64,000 bases of DNA from Cyanobacteriota bacterium (GCA_019752015.1 JAIEMQ010000006.1:134842-198841), one strand, 5' to 3'; positions 8,613 to 17,757 are shown, counted from the first letter of the stretch. The notes: generated by a model from the sequence alone, not told the origin. Numbers and translations are program-made.

Positions 8613-9854
8613 ATGAAACGAATCGTAATCATTGGCGGCGTCGCCGCACTCGCGATCACCTCAGCAACACTGTTGGCGCAACGCCGCACCTTCGAAAAGT
8701 TCACCGTCGAAGGACAGCCAATCGATAAACGAGCTCCCGAGCTCGATACCGATCATCCGGTCTTTCCGGGCCAGACGCGCGCGCCGTATCACAAGACCGT
8801 CGACGTTGCGGTCACGACGATCGCCGAGGGCCTCGACGTACCGTGGGCCGTCGAGCAGCTGCCGAGCGGACGGTTCCTGATCACCGAAAAAGCCGGACGC
8901 CTGCGCGTGATCAACAAGGACGGTTCGAGCTTTCACACGATCACGGCGGGCATGCCGCCGGTTTACTTCCGCGGCCAGGCCGGTCTCCTTGACGTGGCGC
9001 TGGATCGGAACTTCGCGACCAACCATCGCATCTTCTTTGTCTATCTGCGTATCGTTGACGACGCCACCTGCGCGCACGCCGTCGACAGCGCGACGTTGAA
9101 TGAAGAGGCGGGCACCATCTCGAACGTGACCACTATCTTCCAGGCGACGCCGTTTACCAACCGCGCGGTGAGCCAGAGCGGAGCGCGCATTGCGATCGAT
9201 CCGAAAGACGGCAACCTGTTCGTGTCGATCGGCGATCGATCCACCGGTGATCCGCTGCCGCTGCAGGCACAGGACAAAGCCACTTACCTCGGCAAGGTGA
9301 TCCACATCACGCCGGAAGGAAAGCCGGCGCCGGGGAATCCGTCGATTGGAAGTTTGCCGGCGGCCTGGACGCTGGGGCATCGCACACCGCAGGGCCTGGC
9401 CTTCGCGCCCGACGGCCGTCTCTGGGAAACGGAGCACGGCCCGCGCGGCGGCGACGAGCTGAACCTGATCGAGAAGGGCAAGAACTACGGCTGGCCGGTG
9501 ATCGTGCACGGCATCAACTATCCCGGCACGAAGATCGGCGAAGCCATTGTCGAGAAGCCGGGACTCGAGCAGCCGCGCTACTACTGGGATCCGATCATCG
9601 CGCCGTCGGCGCTGGTGTTCTACGAGGGCAGTCTGTTTCCGCAGTGGAAAAACAGCGCGCTCGTCGGCGCGTTGAGCGGGCAGGCGATTTTCCGCCTCGA
9701 GATCGGCAAGGACGACAAGGTCGTCAACGAAGAGCCGATCCTGATGGATCTCAACGCGCGCATCCGCGACGTGCGCGTGTTCCAGGACGGCGCGGTGTAT
9801 GTGCTGACCGAAGGCGCCGGCGGCAAGCTGCTGAAGGTGACACCGAAGTCGTGA
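8613..9854 (+). CDS. PQQ-dependent sugar dehydrogenase (soluble GDH family)
   Basis: A 413-residue exported six-bladed propeller enzyme. The signal peptide (MKRIVIIGGVAALAITSATL) is followed by GLDVPWAVEQLPSGRFLITE, GQAGLLDVALDRNF, SIGDRS, TLGHRTPQGLAFAPDGRLW and ETEHGPRGGDELNLI, the blade and PQQ/Ca-binding segments of the soluble glucose dehydrogenase/YliI family. These enzymes oxidise aldoses in the periplasm and pass electrons to quinone or cytochromes. The stop overlaps the GTG of msrA (GTGA at 9851-9854). The sugar substrate is not predictable. Confidence 0.88.
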   Translation: MKRIVIIGGVAALAITSATLLAQRRTFEKFTVEGQPIDKRAPELDTDHPVFPGQTRAPYHKTVDVAVTTIAEGLDVPWAVEQLPSGRFLITEKAGRLRVINKDGSSFHTITAGMPPVYFRGQAGLLDVALDRNFATNHRIFFVYLRIVDDATCAHAVDSATLNEEAGTISNVTTIFQATPFTNRAVSQSGARIAIDPKDGNLFVSIGDRSTGDPLPLQAQDKATYLGKVIHITPEGKPAPGNPSIGSLPAAWTLGHRTPQGLAFAPDGRLWETEHGPRGGDELNLIEKGKNYGWPVIVHGINYPGTKIGEAIVEKPGLEQPRYYWDPIIAPSALVFYEGSLFPQWKNSALVGALSGQAIFRLEIGKDDKVVNEEPILMDLNARIRDVRVFQDGAVYVLTEGAGGKLLKVTPKS

Positions 9855-10549
9855 AGGTCGTGCGTTCGCTCTTCAACGCGGTGGTTCCGGCGATCGGCGC
9901 GATCGCACTCACGGTTGCGAGTGCGCTCTCGCAGGAGAAGGCGGTGGTCATTCCCGCGCCCGCGGTCGGGCCGTCTGCATCCCAGGCGACGTCTGAAGTG
10001 GCGGTGTTCGCGGGCGGCTGCTTCTGGGGCGTGCAGGGCGTGTATCAGCGCGTGAAGGGCGTGACGTCGGCGGTGTCGGGCTATGCGGGCGGAGAGAAGA
10101 ACACGGCGAAGTATGAGATCGTCTCGCGCGGCGGCAGCGGCCACGCGGAATCAGTGCGCGTCACCTACGATCCGCGGCAGATCAGTTACGGACGCCTGCT
10201 GCAGGTGTTCTTCTCGGTGGTCCATGATCCAACGACTCTGAATCGTCAGGGCCCTGACGTCGGCACGCAGTATCGATCGGCCATCTTTCCGTCGAACGCG
10301 GAGCAGGAGACGATCGCGGCGGCGTACATCGCGCAGCTGAATCAGGCGCGCGTGTTTCGGAATCCGATCGTGACGAAGATCGAGCTCGATCGCCCGTTCT
10401 TCGATGCGGAGCGCTATCACCAGGATTACCTGATCCACAACCAGTCGGATCCGTACATCCTCTACAACGATCTTCCGAAGATCGCCGAGCTGAAGCGGGT
10501 GTTTCCCGAGTTGTATCTATCGAAACCAGTGCTCGCGGGAAGCCGATGA
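9851..10549 (+). CDS. msrA: Peptide-methionine (S)-S-oxide reductase MsrA, exported
   Basis: MsrA repairs methionine-S-sulfoxide. The catalytic motif GGCFWGVQGVYQ lies near residue 55; the substrate pocket is marked by GGSGHAESVRVTYDP, and YHQDYL is the conserved C-terminal motif. A hydrophobic leader of about 35 residues ending ALSQ points to a periplasmic enzyme. The GTG start overlaps the previous stop, so it is probably co-translated with the sugar dehydrogenase. Recycling cysteines are not obvious in the tail. Confidence 0.9.
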   Translation: MKVVRSLFNAVVPAIGAIALTVASALSQEKAVVIPAPAVGPSASQATSEVAVFAGGCFWGVQGVYQRVKGVTSAVSGYAGGEKNTAKYEIVSRGGSGHAESVRVTYDPRQISYGRLLQVFFSVVHDPTTLNRQGPDVGTQYRSAIFPSNAEQETIAAAYIAQLNQARVFRNPIVTKIELDRPFFDAERYHQDYLIHNQSDPYILYNDLPKIAELKRVFPELYLSKPVLAGSR

Positions 10550-10651
10550 ACGACCAATTGCTTGCCGGGAAGCCGGGTTTCTGACTACAATCTGATGTTT
10601 GCCGGGTGTCGGGCTTGCCCGACGGAGCTCGGTAGAACGGCGAGCGAAGTC

Positions 10652-10727
10652 GGGCGGTTAGCTCAGTTGGTAGAGCACCGGCTTTACACGCCGGCTGTCA
10701 GGGGTTCGAGTCCCTTACCGCCCACCA
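10652..10727 (+). tRNA. tRNA-Val (anticodon TAC)
   Basis: A complete cloverleaf: acceptor GGGCGGT pairs with ACCGCCC, the D arm is GCTC..GAGC, the anticodon stem CCGGC/GCCGG encloses loop TTTACAC with anticodon TAC, and the T arm has GGTTCGAGTCC. The discriminator A is at 10724 and CCA is encoded at 10725-10727. Confidence 0.96.
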
Positions 10728-10746
10728 GACACGATTCTTGGATCTC

Positions 10747-10850
10747 GTGACCTGGTGACGTGGTGATCGGGTGATCAGAGTTCTGGTTTTGTGCTCGAGG
10801 GCGATGACAAGCCCTTATCAGATCACGAAATCACGAGGTCACGCGATCAT
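10747..10850. repeat. Inverted arrays of an 8-base repeat between two tRNA genes
   Basis: Four consecutive octamers at 10747-10778 (GTGACCTG, GTGACGTG, GTGATCGG, GTGATCAG) are followed after 40 bases by four octamers in inverted orientation at 10819-10850. The consensus is GTGAYCNG. Opposed arms could pair over about 24 bases with few mismatches, giving a long hairpin. No coding potential is seen. Confidence 0.7.
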
Positions 10851-10872
10851 CAGATTCAAGATTCCCCTCCGG

Positions 10873-10949
10873 GGGGTGGTAGTTCAGTTGGTTAGAACGC
10901 TGCCCTGTCACGGCAGAGGCCGCGGGTTCGAGTCCCGTCCACCCCGCCA
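10873..10949 (+). tRNA. tRNA-Asp (anticodon GTC)
   Basis: Acceptor GGGGTGG pairs with CCACCCC, the anticodon stem CTGCC/GGCAG encloses loop CTGTCAC with anticodon GTC, and the T arm is CGGGTTCGAGTCCCG. The discriminator G is at 10946 and CCA is encoded at 10947-10949. DUF932 and a gene remnant lie immediately downstream, so this may be an integration target. Confidence 0.96.
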
Positions 10950-10960
10950 CTTAACTCACG

Positions 10961-10985
10961 CTAGATCAACGACTTGCCGATCTAG
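10961..10985. terminator. Short hairpin between tRNA-Asp and the DUF932 gene
   Basis: CTAGATC at 10961-10967 and GATCTAG at 10979-10985 form a 7-bp stem with an 11-base loop, overlapping the DUF932 stop codon. There is no T-run, so termination in either direction is only possible, not established. Confidence 0.25.
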
Positions 10986-11791
10986 CGATCCGCCGTCTCC
11001 AGAATGCCTCCACGACGCGGGGAGACTCGGGGTTCATCCAGAAGACGAATCGCTGCATCGAGCGCCGCGGGACTCAGGTTCCCGCACACCGCTCTGAACA
11101 GGAACACATCGAGGGTAAGGGCGGCGGCACCCACATCGCTGTTCCGGAGAATGCCGCGGAACAGGCCGGCATTGGTGCGATCCGTGGGATCGTCGAGGTC
11201 TCGGTTGCCATCCACGAGGAACAGAAACATGTCTCGGTCTCCCAAGTAGGCGCCGGACGGAACTTTCTCGGCGCCGAATTCGCCGTCCTTGTATCCGAGC
11301 GGCAAGTGCCAGGCCGGATGATCGGCCATGAGGGCGAGCACCCGGCCGGCCAGCTCGTCATGCTGGACGCGTGCATAACGCGGTGATGTGATCGCGTGCA
11401 CCGTCCAGGGCGCAGTCCGCTCGATGAACAGTTGGTGCTCGTCTCGAGCGAACTGCTGCAGCCCGTAGTTGATGGCCGATGAGGCGATCGCTGCGGGCAG
11501 CGTGCGCAGGTAGCTGGGCGGCGCGCTGGCCAATGTGGCGAGCTGGCCGAAGCTCCAATGCGTCAAAGCGGCGGTGCGACCCGACGTGTTGCGAATGGCA
11601 AGATCGTCGTCGTCGACCACCATGGTCCTGAGATCGACCGTCTCAGCAATGCGCTCTTCGATGCGGGCGCGTCGTGTTCGGGCCGCTTCGTAGAGTGTTT
11701 GAACGCTGGCGTATCGCTCGTCGGGTGGGCGTGAGGCCCATTCCCGGTGAGCGGTGTACACCGTGACAGCGGACACGCTTATACCGGTCAT
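10982..11791 (-). CDS. DUF932 (phage/plasmid-like) protein, shortened C-terminus
   Basis: A 269-residue soluble protein of the DUF932 family, usually found on plasmids, phages and islands. The recognisable core is WSFGQLATLASAPPSYLRTLP followed downstream by RDMFLFLVDGNRDL, GLFRGILRNSDVGAAAL and the CGN motif. Family members normally continue well beyond CGN; here the reading frame ends about 30 residues later against tRNA-Asp, in a sequence unlike the family, suggesting a truncated 3' end. No partner genes are nearby. It marks the DNA right of the tRNA as accessory. Confidence 0.7.
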   Translation of the reverse strand: MTGISVSAVTVYTAHREWASRPPDERYASVQTLYEAARTRRARIEERIAETVDLRTMVVDDDDLAIRNTSGRTAALTHWSFGQLATLASAPPSYLRTLPAAIASSAINYGLQQFARDEHQLFIERTAPWTVHAITSPRYARVQHDELAGRVLALMADHPAWHLPLGYKDGEFGAEKVPSGAYLGDRDMFLFLVDGNRDLDDPTDRTNAGLFRGILRNSDVGAAALTLDVFLFRAVCGNLSPAALDAAIRLLDEPRVSPRRGGILETADR

Positions 11792-12198
11792 TGTTTGCTC
11801 CTTTCGACATGGCCAATGGGGCGATGCGGTGGATCAGCTCCTCGTGGGATGTGCGACGAGGAGGCGTGGCTGCAGGACGCAGCCACAACGGAATGATTAG
11901 ACGGTAGACCCGTTGAACGTTTCTGTCAACGTCAGCTATTGGCTCCACAGTTCATCGAACATGAATATGAACGTCACTGAAAGTCCTTGACGTTACCGTG
12001 CGAGCAGTTTGGACCTGCCGGCGATTCGCGCACGCTCGCGACGCCAGAGTTGAGCGCTCTTCGCTTCAGCATCTTTGAAACCACCTCATAAGACTGGCGC
12101 CAAGTGTGACGATTTGCCTACACGTCGAAGGACATTTGTCTTCGACGTCCTTGAGTTGAGGCCACATCCAAGCAACGTGGCGCCATTCGACGATCCAG
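11792..12198. other. Intergenic stretch with no recognisable feature
   Basis: About 400 bases between the DUF932 gene and an ATPase remnant. No open frame in it has a recognisable domain, and no tRNA, repeat or good sigma-54 site was found. It may hold the DUF932 promoter and decayed sequence. Confidence 0.5.
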
Positions 12199-12458
12199 AC
12201 GACCGCTCGTGCCATCGCGAGAGAGCTCGGCTCCTGTCGAGTGTCGCCGCCGCGGACGATGTCGTGCACGCCAGGGCCACGCCTGAGGACAAGATCCGCA
12301 TCGTGCGGGGGTGGAAGACGCGCGGGGCCATTGTTGCGATGACGGGAGACGGCGTTAACGATGCGCCGGCGCTACGCGAAGCGCAAATCGCCATCGCGAT
12401 GGGGCTCACCGGCACTGAGGTGACGCGCGAGGCGTCGGACATGGTGGGTCGCTGGTGA
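12199..12458 (+). pseudogene. Remnant of a cation-transporting P-type ATPase (P domain)
   Basis: The frame encodes [14 protein letters not shown], then the hinge motif [11 protein letters not shown] and [15 protein letters not shown], which is the C-terminal part of the phosphorylation domain of a P-type ATPase. The wording [13 protein letters not shown] is that of type II (Ca/H-type) pumps rather than copper pumps. The frame stops just after DMV where LTDD and the last membrane helices should follow, and the upstream actuator and DKTGT regions are absent, so this is a non-functional fragment. Confidence 0.8.
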
Positions 12459-12489
12459 TCATGACGGTCGAATCGCTTTGTGCCTTTGC

Positions 12490-13236
12490 TCATGGCGTCC
12501 CAAAATTAGCGGATGGTTCCTTTGAGGCTGCGTCAAAGGCGGTGCGGTTCACACGGGCCCACAGCGCGTCGTAGAAGCCGTCAGGCAGATCGCTCTTCAG
12601 CTCGAAGACAAACGAACGCGTGTCGTCGCTTCCTCCCTCGTAAGCACGGATTTCAAGACGGTAGCCATCGAGACGCAACACTGAGAACACATCGGCGAAG
12701 CGCCAGTGGCGGCTCTCGCCGGCGCGTTCGGTACGATAGAGGAGCTGTGAGTCGTACAGCACAAGGACGCCCTCGCTTCCCCGCCCCTGCCGCTGGTGCT
12801 TGACACTCGCTCGAAACAGCGGCTCGCCTTCGATGCGAGGCATCACGGCAGTCACGACAGACCGGCTCGTGCGGTCCAGCAGAAACGTCACCAATTCCGA
12901 GGCCACGGTTCCTCCGACCACGTCGAACCGAAACGTCCGGTCGGCGCCGAGCCTAAGTCTGCCCTGGTCCTCGTAAGTCAGCACTCTGAGACGAGTCGGC
13001 GACAGAATCTGGATCTGCTTGATGTCATCGTACGACCAAGTGCGAACGTCGTCTTTGTCCGTCGTACGGTATTCGATGCCGTCCTGACCAACTACGAGTG
13101 TGCCTCGGCTGGCGCCCCACACGTGGCCGTGATCCCTCTTGACAGACAGCTCGAACGGCGGACCAGCGGCCAGCGCGCCGGAAGGCAGGACCAGTGCGAC
13201 GGCCATCGCCGCGATCATGATTGACATACGGAACAT
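12490..13236 (-). CDS. Exported protein of unknown function with an internal duplication
   Basis: A 248-residue protein with a signal peptide (MFRMSIMIAAMAVALVLPSG). Two similar halves of about 95 residues follow: FELSVKRDHGH..GTLVVGQDGIEYRT..RTWSYDDI..RLRVLTYED..RTFRFDV in the first, and FRASVKHQRQG..GVLVLYDSQLLYRT..RHWRFADV..RLEIRAYEG..RSFVFEL in the second. The pattern is like tandem PH-like beta domains. It starts 11 bases after the cusA stop and is the last gene of the cus operon, so it probably serves metal efflux or envelope stress, but no family name is recognised. Confidence 0.65.
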   Translation of the reverse strand: MFRMSIMIAAMAVALVLPSGALAAGPPFELSVKRDHGHVWGASRGTLVVGQDGIEYRTTDKDDVRTWSYDDIKQIQILSPTRLRVLTYEDQGRLRLGADRTFRFDVVGGTVASELVTFLLDRTSRSVVTAVMPRIEGEPLFRASVKHQRQGRGSEGVLVLYDSQLLYRTERAGESRHWRFADVFSVLRLDGYRLEIRAYEGGSDDTRSFVFELKSDLPDGFYDALWARVNRTAFDAASKEPSANFGTP

Positions 13237-13247
13237 GGTGACCTCTC

Positions 13248-16200
13248 TTACGTTTGCGATTGCGCGACCCGGGCGAGCGCCGGCTTGACCTCGCCGTACC
13301 ACTTCCAGATGGCAAAAATAACGGGATAGATCAGGAGCTGCAGCGCGAACGACGAGATGACGCCGCCGACCATCGGCGCCGCAATCCGCTTCATCACGTC
13401 TGCGCCGGCGCCCGCGCCCCACATGATGGGCAACAGTCCCAGCAGGATCGCCGCGACGGCCATCATCTTGGGACGAAGCCGCTGCACGGCGCCATCTTCG
13501 ACGGCGGTATGCAGATCCTCGAGACTCTGCATGCGCCCGTCGCGCTTGAAGCGCTCGTACGCAAGATCGAGGTACAGCAACATCACGACGCCCGTCTCGG
13601 CATCGACACCAGCGAGCGCGATGATCCCGACCCACACCGCAACGCTCAGATTGTAGCCAAGCAGATAGATCAACCAGAAAGCGCCGATCAGCGAGAACGG
13701 CACGGCCAGCAGTACGATGGCAACCTTGGTGAGGTTTTGCGTATTGAAATACAGCAAGACAATCACGATCAGGAGCGTCACGGGGATGACCAGCATCAGG
13801 CTTTCCTGCGCGCGCAGCATGTACTCGTACTGGCCGCTCCACTCGAGGTAATAACCCTCGGGCAGCTTGACCATCTCCGTGACGACGCGCTTGGCCTCGT
13901 CGACATATCCGCCAATGTCGCGATCGGCGACGTCGACATACACGTAGCCGAGCAGTTGCGCCTGCTCGGTTCGAATGACCGTGGGCCCCGTCGTCAGCGA
14001 GATCTCGGCCACCTGTTCGATGGGGATCTGCATACCGCCCGGCGTCGAGATCAGCGTGCGCCGGATGGCGTTGACGTCGCTGCGATAGTAGCGCTGATAA
14101 CGCACGTTGACGGGGAACCGCTCGCGTCCCTCGATCGTCGTCGTGATGTTGGCGCCGCCGATGGCCGACTCGATCACCATCTCGACGTCCTGAACCGTCA
14201 AGCCGTAGCGGGCGATCTGGTCGCGCTTGATGGTGAAGTCGACGTAGTAGCCGCCGGTGACCCGTTCGGAGAACACGTTCCGGGTGCCGCGGACGCTGCC
14301 CAGCGCACCCTCGATCTGCGTGCCAATGCCGTTGATCGGCTCGAGCTTCGGACCGAAGATCTTGATGCCGACCGGCGTGCGAATGCCCGTCGACAGCATG
14401 TCAGTACGTGCCTTGATCGGCATGGTCCAGGCGTTGGCGACGCCGGGAAGCCGCACCATCCGGTCGAGCTCGGCCTCGATCTTCTCCGGTGTCATGCCCG
14501 GCCGCCATTCGGCCTCGGGCTTGAGGTTGATAACCGTCTCGATCATCTCGAGCGGGGCGGGGTCGGTGGCGGAGATGGCGCGGCCGGCCTTGCCGAACAC
14601 GGACGCGACTTCCGGCACCTGCTTGATGATCTTGTTCTGCAGCGCCAGGATCTGCTGCGCCGTCTGCACCGACGCGCCCGGCAGCGTGATCGGCATGTAG
14701 AGCAGCGTGCCCTCGTAGAGGGGCGGCATGAACTCGGAGCCCAGCCTCAGGTATACCGGCACGGTGCTGGCCATCATCAGCACCGCCGCCAGCAGGGTCA
14801 CGAATTTGTGGCGCAGCACCAGCTTCACGAACGGGTGATACAGCCAGATCAGGAACCGGTTGACGGGATTCTTCGCTTCCGGCGCGATCTTGCCGCGGAT
14901 GAACAGGACCATCAGATAGGGCACGACCAGGACCGAGATGAGCGCCGCGAATCCCATGGCAAACGTCTTGGTGAAGGCCAGCGGCTTGAACAACCGTCCC
15001 TCCTGCGCCTCGAGCGTGAAGATGGGCAGGAAGGACACGGTGATGATGAGCAGCGAGAAGAAGAGCGGACGTCCCACTTCTTGGGCCGCCTCGATGAGAA
15101 TCTCGCGTCTCGGCCTCGTGCCCGCGTCGTGCTCGAGATGCTTGTGCGCATTCTCGATCATGATGATCGCGGCGTCGATCATGGCACCAATGGCGATGGC
15201 GATGCCGCCGAGGCTCATGATGTTGGAGCCGAGGCCGATGTACTTCATCGCCATGAATGACAGGAGAATGGAGAGCGGCAGCGTGAGGATGGCCACCAGT
15301 GCGCTGCGGAAGTGCCACAGGAACACCACGCACACCAGCGAGACGATCAGCATCTCTTCGACGAGCTTCTCCTGCAGGTTGTCGATGGCGCGCTCGATCA
15401 ACGCGGACCGATCATAGGTCGTGACGAACTCCACGCCCTCAGGGAGCGCCGGCTGCACTTTCTCCGCGACGGCCCGCTTGATGTTCTCGATGACGCCGTA
15501 GGTATCGACCCCGTACCGCACGACGACGATCCCGCCGGCGACGTCGCCCTCGCCGTTGAGCTCCGCGACGCCGCGCCGCATATCGGGGCCGAGGTGCACG
15601 CGGCCGACATCCCTGACCAGGATGGGAGTGCCGTCGGGCTTGGCGCCAAGGCCGACCTGCTCGATGTCGGCGACGTTCTGAAAATAGCCGCGACCCCGCA
15701 CCATGTACTCGCGGCCCGTCCACTCGACCACGCGCCCGCCGACGTCGTTGTTGCTTCGACGGACGGCGGCAATGACCATGTCGATCGGCATGTTGTAGGA
15801 GAGCAGCGCGTTGGGATCGACCTCGATCTGGTACTGCTTGACATACCCGCCCACCGGCGCCACTTCGGCCACGCCGGTCACGCTCCGCAGCCAGTACTGG
15901 ACGTACCAGTCGTTCAGCGTGCGCAGCCGCGACAGATCGTGCTTGCCGGTGCGATCGACCAGCGCGTACTCGAAGGCCCATCCGACGCCCGTCGCATCCG
16001 GCCCCAGCACGGGCGTGACCCCACCGGGGAGACGCCCTTGCAGGCCATTGAGGTACTCGAGCACGCGGCTGCGCGCCCAATACAGATCGGTGCCGTCCTT
16101 GAAAATCACATACACGAACGACACGTCGAAGTAGGAGAAGCCGCGAACCACCTTCACGTTCGGCGCGGAAATGAGGGCCGTGACGATCGGATAGGTGACC

Positions 16201-16391
16201 TGGTCTTCCACGAGTGTTGGACTGCGGCCCTCCCAGTTCGCGGTCACGATGACCTGCACGTCGGACAGGTCCGGGATGGCGTCGATGGGCGTGTTGCGAA
16301 TGGCCCACACGCCGCCGCCGACGATGGCGAGCATCAGCAGCAGGACGATGAAGGCGTTGCGGGCGCTGAAGGCAATCAGCTTTTCAATCAC
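13248..16391 (-). CDS. cusA: CusA-type RND efflux pump for Cu(I)/Ag(I)
   Basis: A 1047-residue inner-membrane proton-driven RND transporter of the heavy-metal class, near the normal length. The proton-relay helix near residue 400 reads IAIAIGAMIDAAIIMIENAH, the version seen in monovalent-metal pumps rather than the divalent CzcA type. Twelve helices and two large periplasmic loops are evident, with Met-rich porter segments such as FMPPLYEGTLLYMPITLPG. The ATG at 16391 gives MIEKLIAFSARNAFIVLLL, a typical family start. It follows cusB by 40 bases and pumps metal through CusB and CusC to the outside. Confidence 0.94.
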   Translation of the reverse strand: MIEKLIAFSARNAFIVLLLMLAIVGGGVWAIRNTPIDAIPDLSDVQVIVTANWEGRSPTLVEDQVTYPIVTALISAPNVKVVRGFSYFDVSFVYVIFKDGTDLYWARSRVLEYLNGLQGRLPGGVTPVLGPDATGVGWAFEYALVDRTGKHDLSRLRTLNDWYVQYWLRSVTGVAEVAPVGGYVKQYQIEVDPNALLSYNMPIDMVIAAVRRSNNDVGGRVVEWTGREYMVRGRGYFQNVADIEQVGLGAKPDGTPILVRDVGRVHLGPDMRRGVAELNGEGDVAGGIVVVRYGVDTYGVIENIKRAVAEKVQPALPEGVEFVTTYDRSALIERAIDNLQEKLVEEMLIVSLVCVVFLWHFRSALVAILTLPLSILLSFMAMKYIGLGSNIMSLGGIAIAIGAMIDAAIIMIENAHKHLEHDAGTRPRREILIEAAQEVGRPLFFSLLIITVSFLPIFTLEAQEGRLFKPLAFTKTFAMGFAALISVLVVPYLMVLFIRGKIAPEAKNPVNRFLIWLYHPFVKLVLRHKFVTLLAAVLMMASTVPVYLRLGSEFMPPLYEGTLLYMPITLPGASVQTAQQILALQNKIIKQVPEVASVFGKAGRAISATDPAPLEMIETVINLKPEAEWRPGMTPEKIEAELDRMVRLPGVANAWTMPIKARTDMLSTGIRTPVGIKIFGPKLEPINGIGTQIEGALGSVRGTRNVFSERVTGGYYVDFTIKRDQIARYGLTVQDVEMVIESAIGGANITTTIEGRERFPVNVRYQRYYRSDVNAIRRTLISTPGGMQIPIEQVAEISLTTGPTVIRTEQAQLLGYVYVDVADRDIGGYVDEAKRVVTEMVKLPEGYYLEWSGQYEYMLRAQESLMLVIPVTLLIVIVLLYFNTQNLTKVAIVLLAVPFSLIGAFWLIYLLGYNLSVAVWVGIIALAGVDAETGVVMLLYLDLAYERFKRDGRMQSLEDLHTAVEDGAVQRLRPKMMAVAAILLGLLPIMWGAGAGADVMKRIAAPMVGGVISSFALQLLIYPVIFAIWKWYGEVKPALARVAQSQT

Positions 16392-16431
16392 GGCCGGTCT
16401 CCAGGGTTCGATGGCTCATGTCAGTGCGCAT

Positions 16432-17757
16432 TCACTTGTGCTGCGAGTGATCCAGCGCCTTCGGCGCGGAGGGTTTCGTCCCGTCTGTCTTGGGCTTGCC
16501 GCCGCCCATGTCCATGCCCGGCATGCTCATCGACATCGCCTGCATGGCGGCCTGCAGGTTGGTCTCGGAATCGATCAGAAACTGCGCCGAGGTCACGACC
16601 AGGTCGCCCTCCGCCAGTCCGCTGACCAACGGGAAGAAGTCGTCGACTGGCTGGCCGACCTCGATCTCGCGCGGTTCGAAATACCCGTTCGTCAGCGCCA
16701 CGATGGCATAGCGTTTCGTGCCGTTGTCGATCACCGCTTCCCTGGGAAGGGCGAGCTGCTCGCCACCCGACGCACGAATCAGCACGGTGACGTAGCTTTC
16801 GGGCTTGAACTCGAACCCGGGGTTCCGGAATTCGATGCGAACCTTCACGCGCCGGGTCTGTGGATCGACTTCAGGGTAGATGAACGTGATCCTGCCCTTC
16901 AGGCTTCGCGTCGACTGGTCGTACGGAAACTGAATCTCGGCCTCCTGCCCCACCTTCACCAGTCGCGTTTCGTACTCGAAGATCTGCCCCAGCACCCAGA
17001 TCGTGGAGAGGTCGGCGATCTTGAACGTGCTCGTCTCAGGTGAGATGTACTGGCCCGCAAACGTTTTGCGCTCGAGCACGACACCGTTAAAGGGCGAATA
17101 GAGGGTCAGGGTCCGTCGCGGCTGGCCGGTGCGCTCGAGCTCCTGGATCTGCTTCTCGCTGATGTCCCATAACGCCAGGCGCTCCCGTGCCGCGGCCACC
17201 AGCGACTCGGCGCCAGCGCGCGTCTCGGGGAAGCGGCTCTGGCCGAGTTGCTGCTGGGCCTTGAGGGCAAGCAGATACTCCTTCTGCGTCGAGACGAGCT
17301 CGGGACTGTAGATGGTGAACAGCGGCTGTCCGCGTGATACGCGCTTGCCGACATAGTCGACGAACACCTGCTCGACCCACCCCATGATCTTCGGGTGGAT
17401 CTCGGTCACGCGTGTTTCGTCGTACGCCAGCGTCCCCACGGTACGAACGGTCGTGTCGAGCGACCGCCGCGCGACCGTTGCCGTGCGGACACCGATCAAC
17501 TGCTGGCGGGCGGGCTCGATATACACGCCCTTCTCCGCCGCGCCGGCCGCTGCCGCGCTCATGTCCATGCCGGGCATGTCGGCGGGCATGTCCGCCGGCG
17601 CCGCCGGTTCGCCGGTCGCCGCGCCGGCGGCCTGGTCATCGGCGGTCGAACGAAGCGCGAGCCACGCACCTCCGGCCCCGATGACGAGCGATACGGCCGC
17701 GACCGCCGCCAATGAGCCGAGGCGACGCGTTTGCTGTTGGATAGGTGTGTCGGTCAT
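16432..17757 (-). CDS. cusB: CusB-type periplasmic adaptor (membrane fusion protein)
   Basis: A 441-residue adaptor joining CusA to CusC. After an N-terminal anchor (LAAVAAVSLVIGAGGAWLAL) is a Met-rich metal-handling segment (MPADMPGMDMS), then the YIEPARQQLIGVRT start of the barrel/lipoyl region, a helical hairpin around residues 150-240, the second lipoyl half with LYSPFNGVVLER and the beta-barrel and membrane-proximal domains. The C-terminus again is metal-binding (MSMSMPGMDMGGGKPK and HSQH). It lies eight bases after cusC in the operon order cusC-cusB-cusA. Confidence 0.92.
   Translation of the reverse strand: MTDTPIQQQTRRLGSLAAVAAVSLVIGAGGAWLALRSTADDQAAGAATGEPAAPADMPADMPGMDMSAAAAGAAEKGVYIEPARQQLIGVRTATVARRSLDTTVRTVGTLAYDETRVTEIHPKIMGWVEQVFVDYVGKRVSRGQPLFTIYSPELVSTQKEYLLALKAQQQLGQSRFPETRAGAESLVAAARERLALWDISEKQIQELERTGQPRRTLTLYSPFNGVVLERKTFAGQYISPETSTFKIADLSTIWVLGQIFEYETRLVKVGQEAEIQFPYDQSTRSLKGRITFIYPEVDPQTRRVKVRIEFRNPGFEFKPESYVTVLIRASGGEQLALPREAVIDNGTKRYAIVALTNGYFEPREIEVGQPVDDFFPLVSGLAEGDLVVTSAQFLIDSETNLQAAMQAMSMSMPGMDMGGGKPKTDGTKPSAPKALDHSQHK

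Noticed and set aside
10747-10850. CRISPR array
   Set aside because: Repeats are eight bases long, adjacent without spacers, and inverted in two blocks; no cas genes are nearby.
12199-12458. Copper-exporting ATPase belonging to the cus cluster
   Set aside because: The wording [13 protein letters not shown] is that of type II cation pumps, not copper pumps, and most of the protein is missing.
13254-15260. Long plus-strand frame of 668 codons opposite cusA
   Set aside because: It is antisense to a clear CusA coding sequence and its translation is rich in Arg, His and Asp without domain similarity, as typical for frames opposite GC-rich genes.
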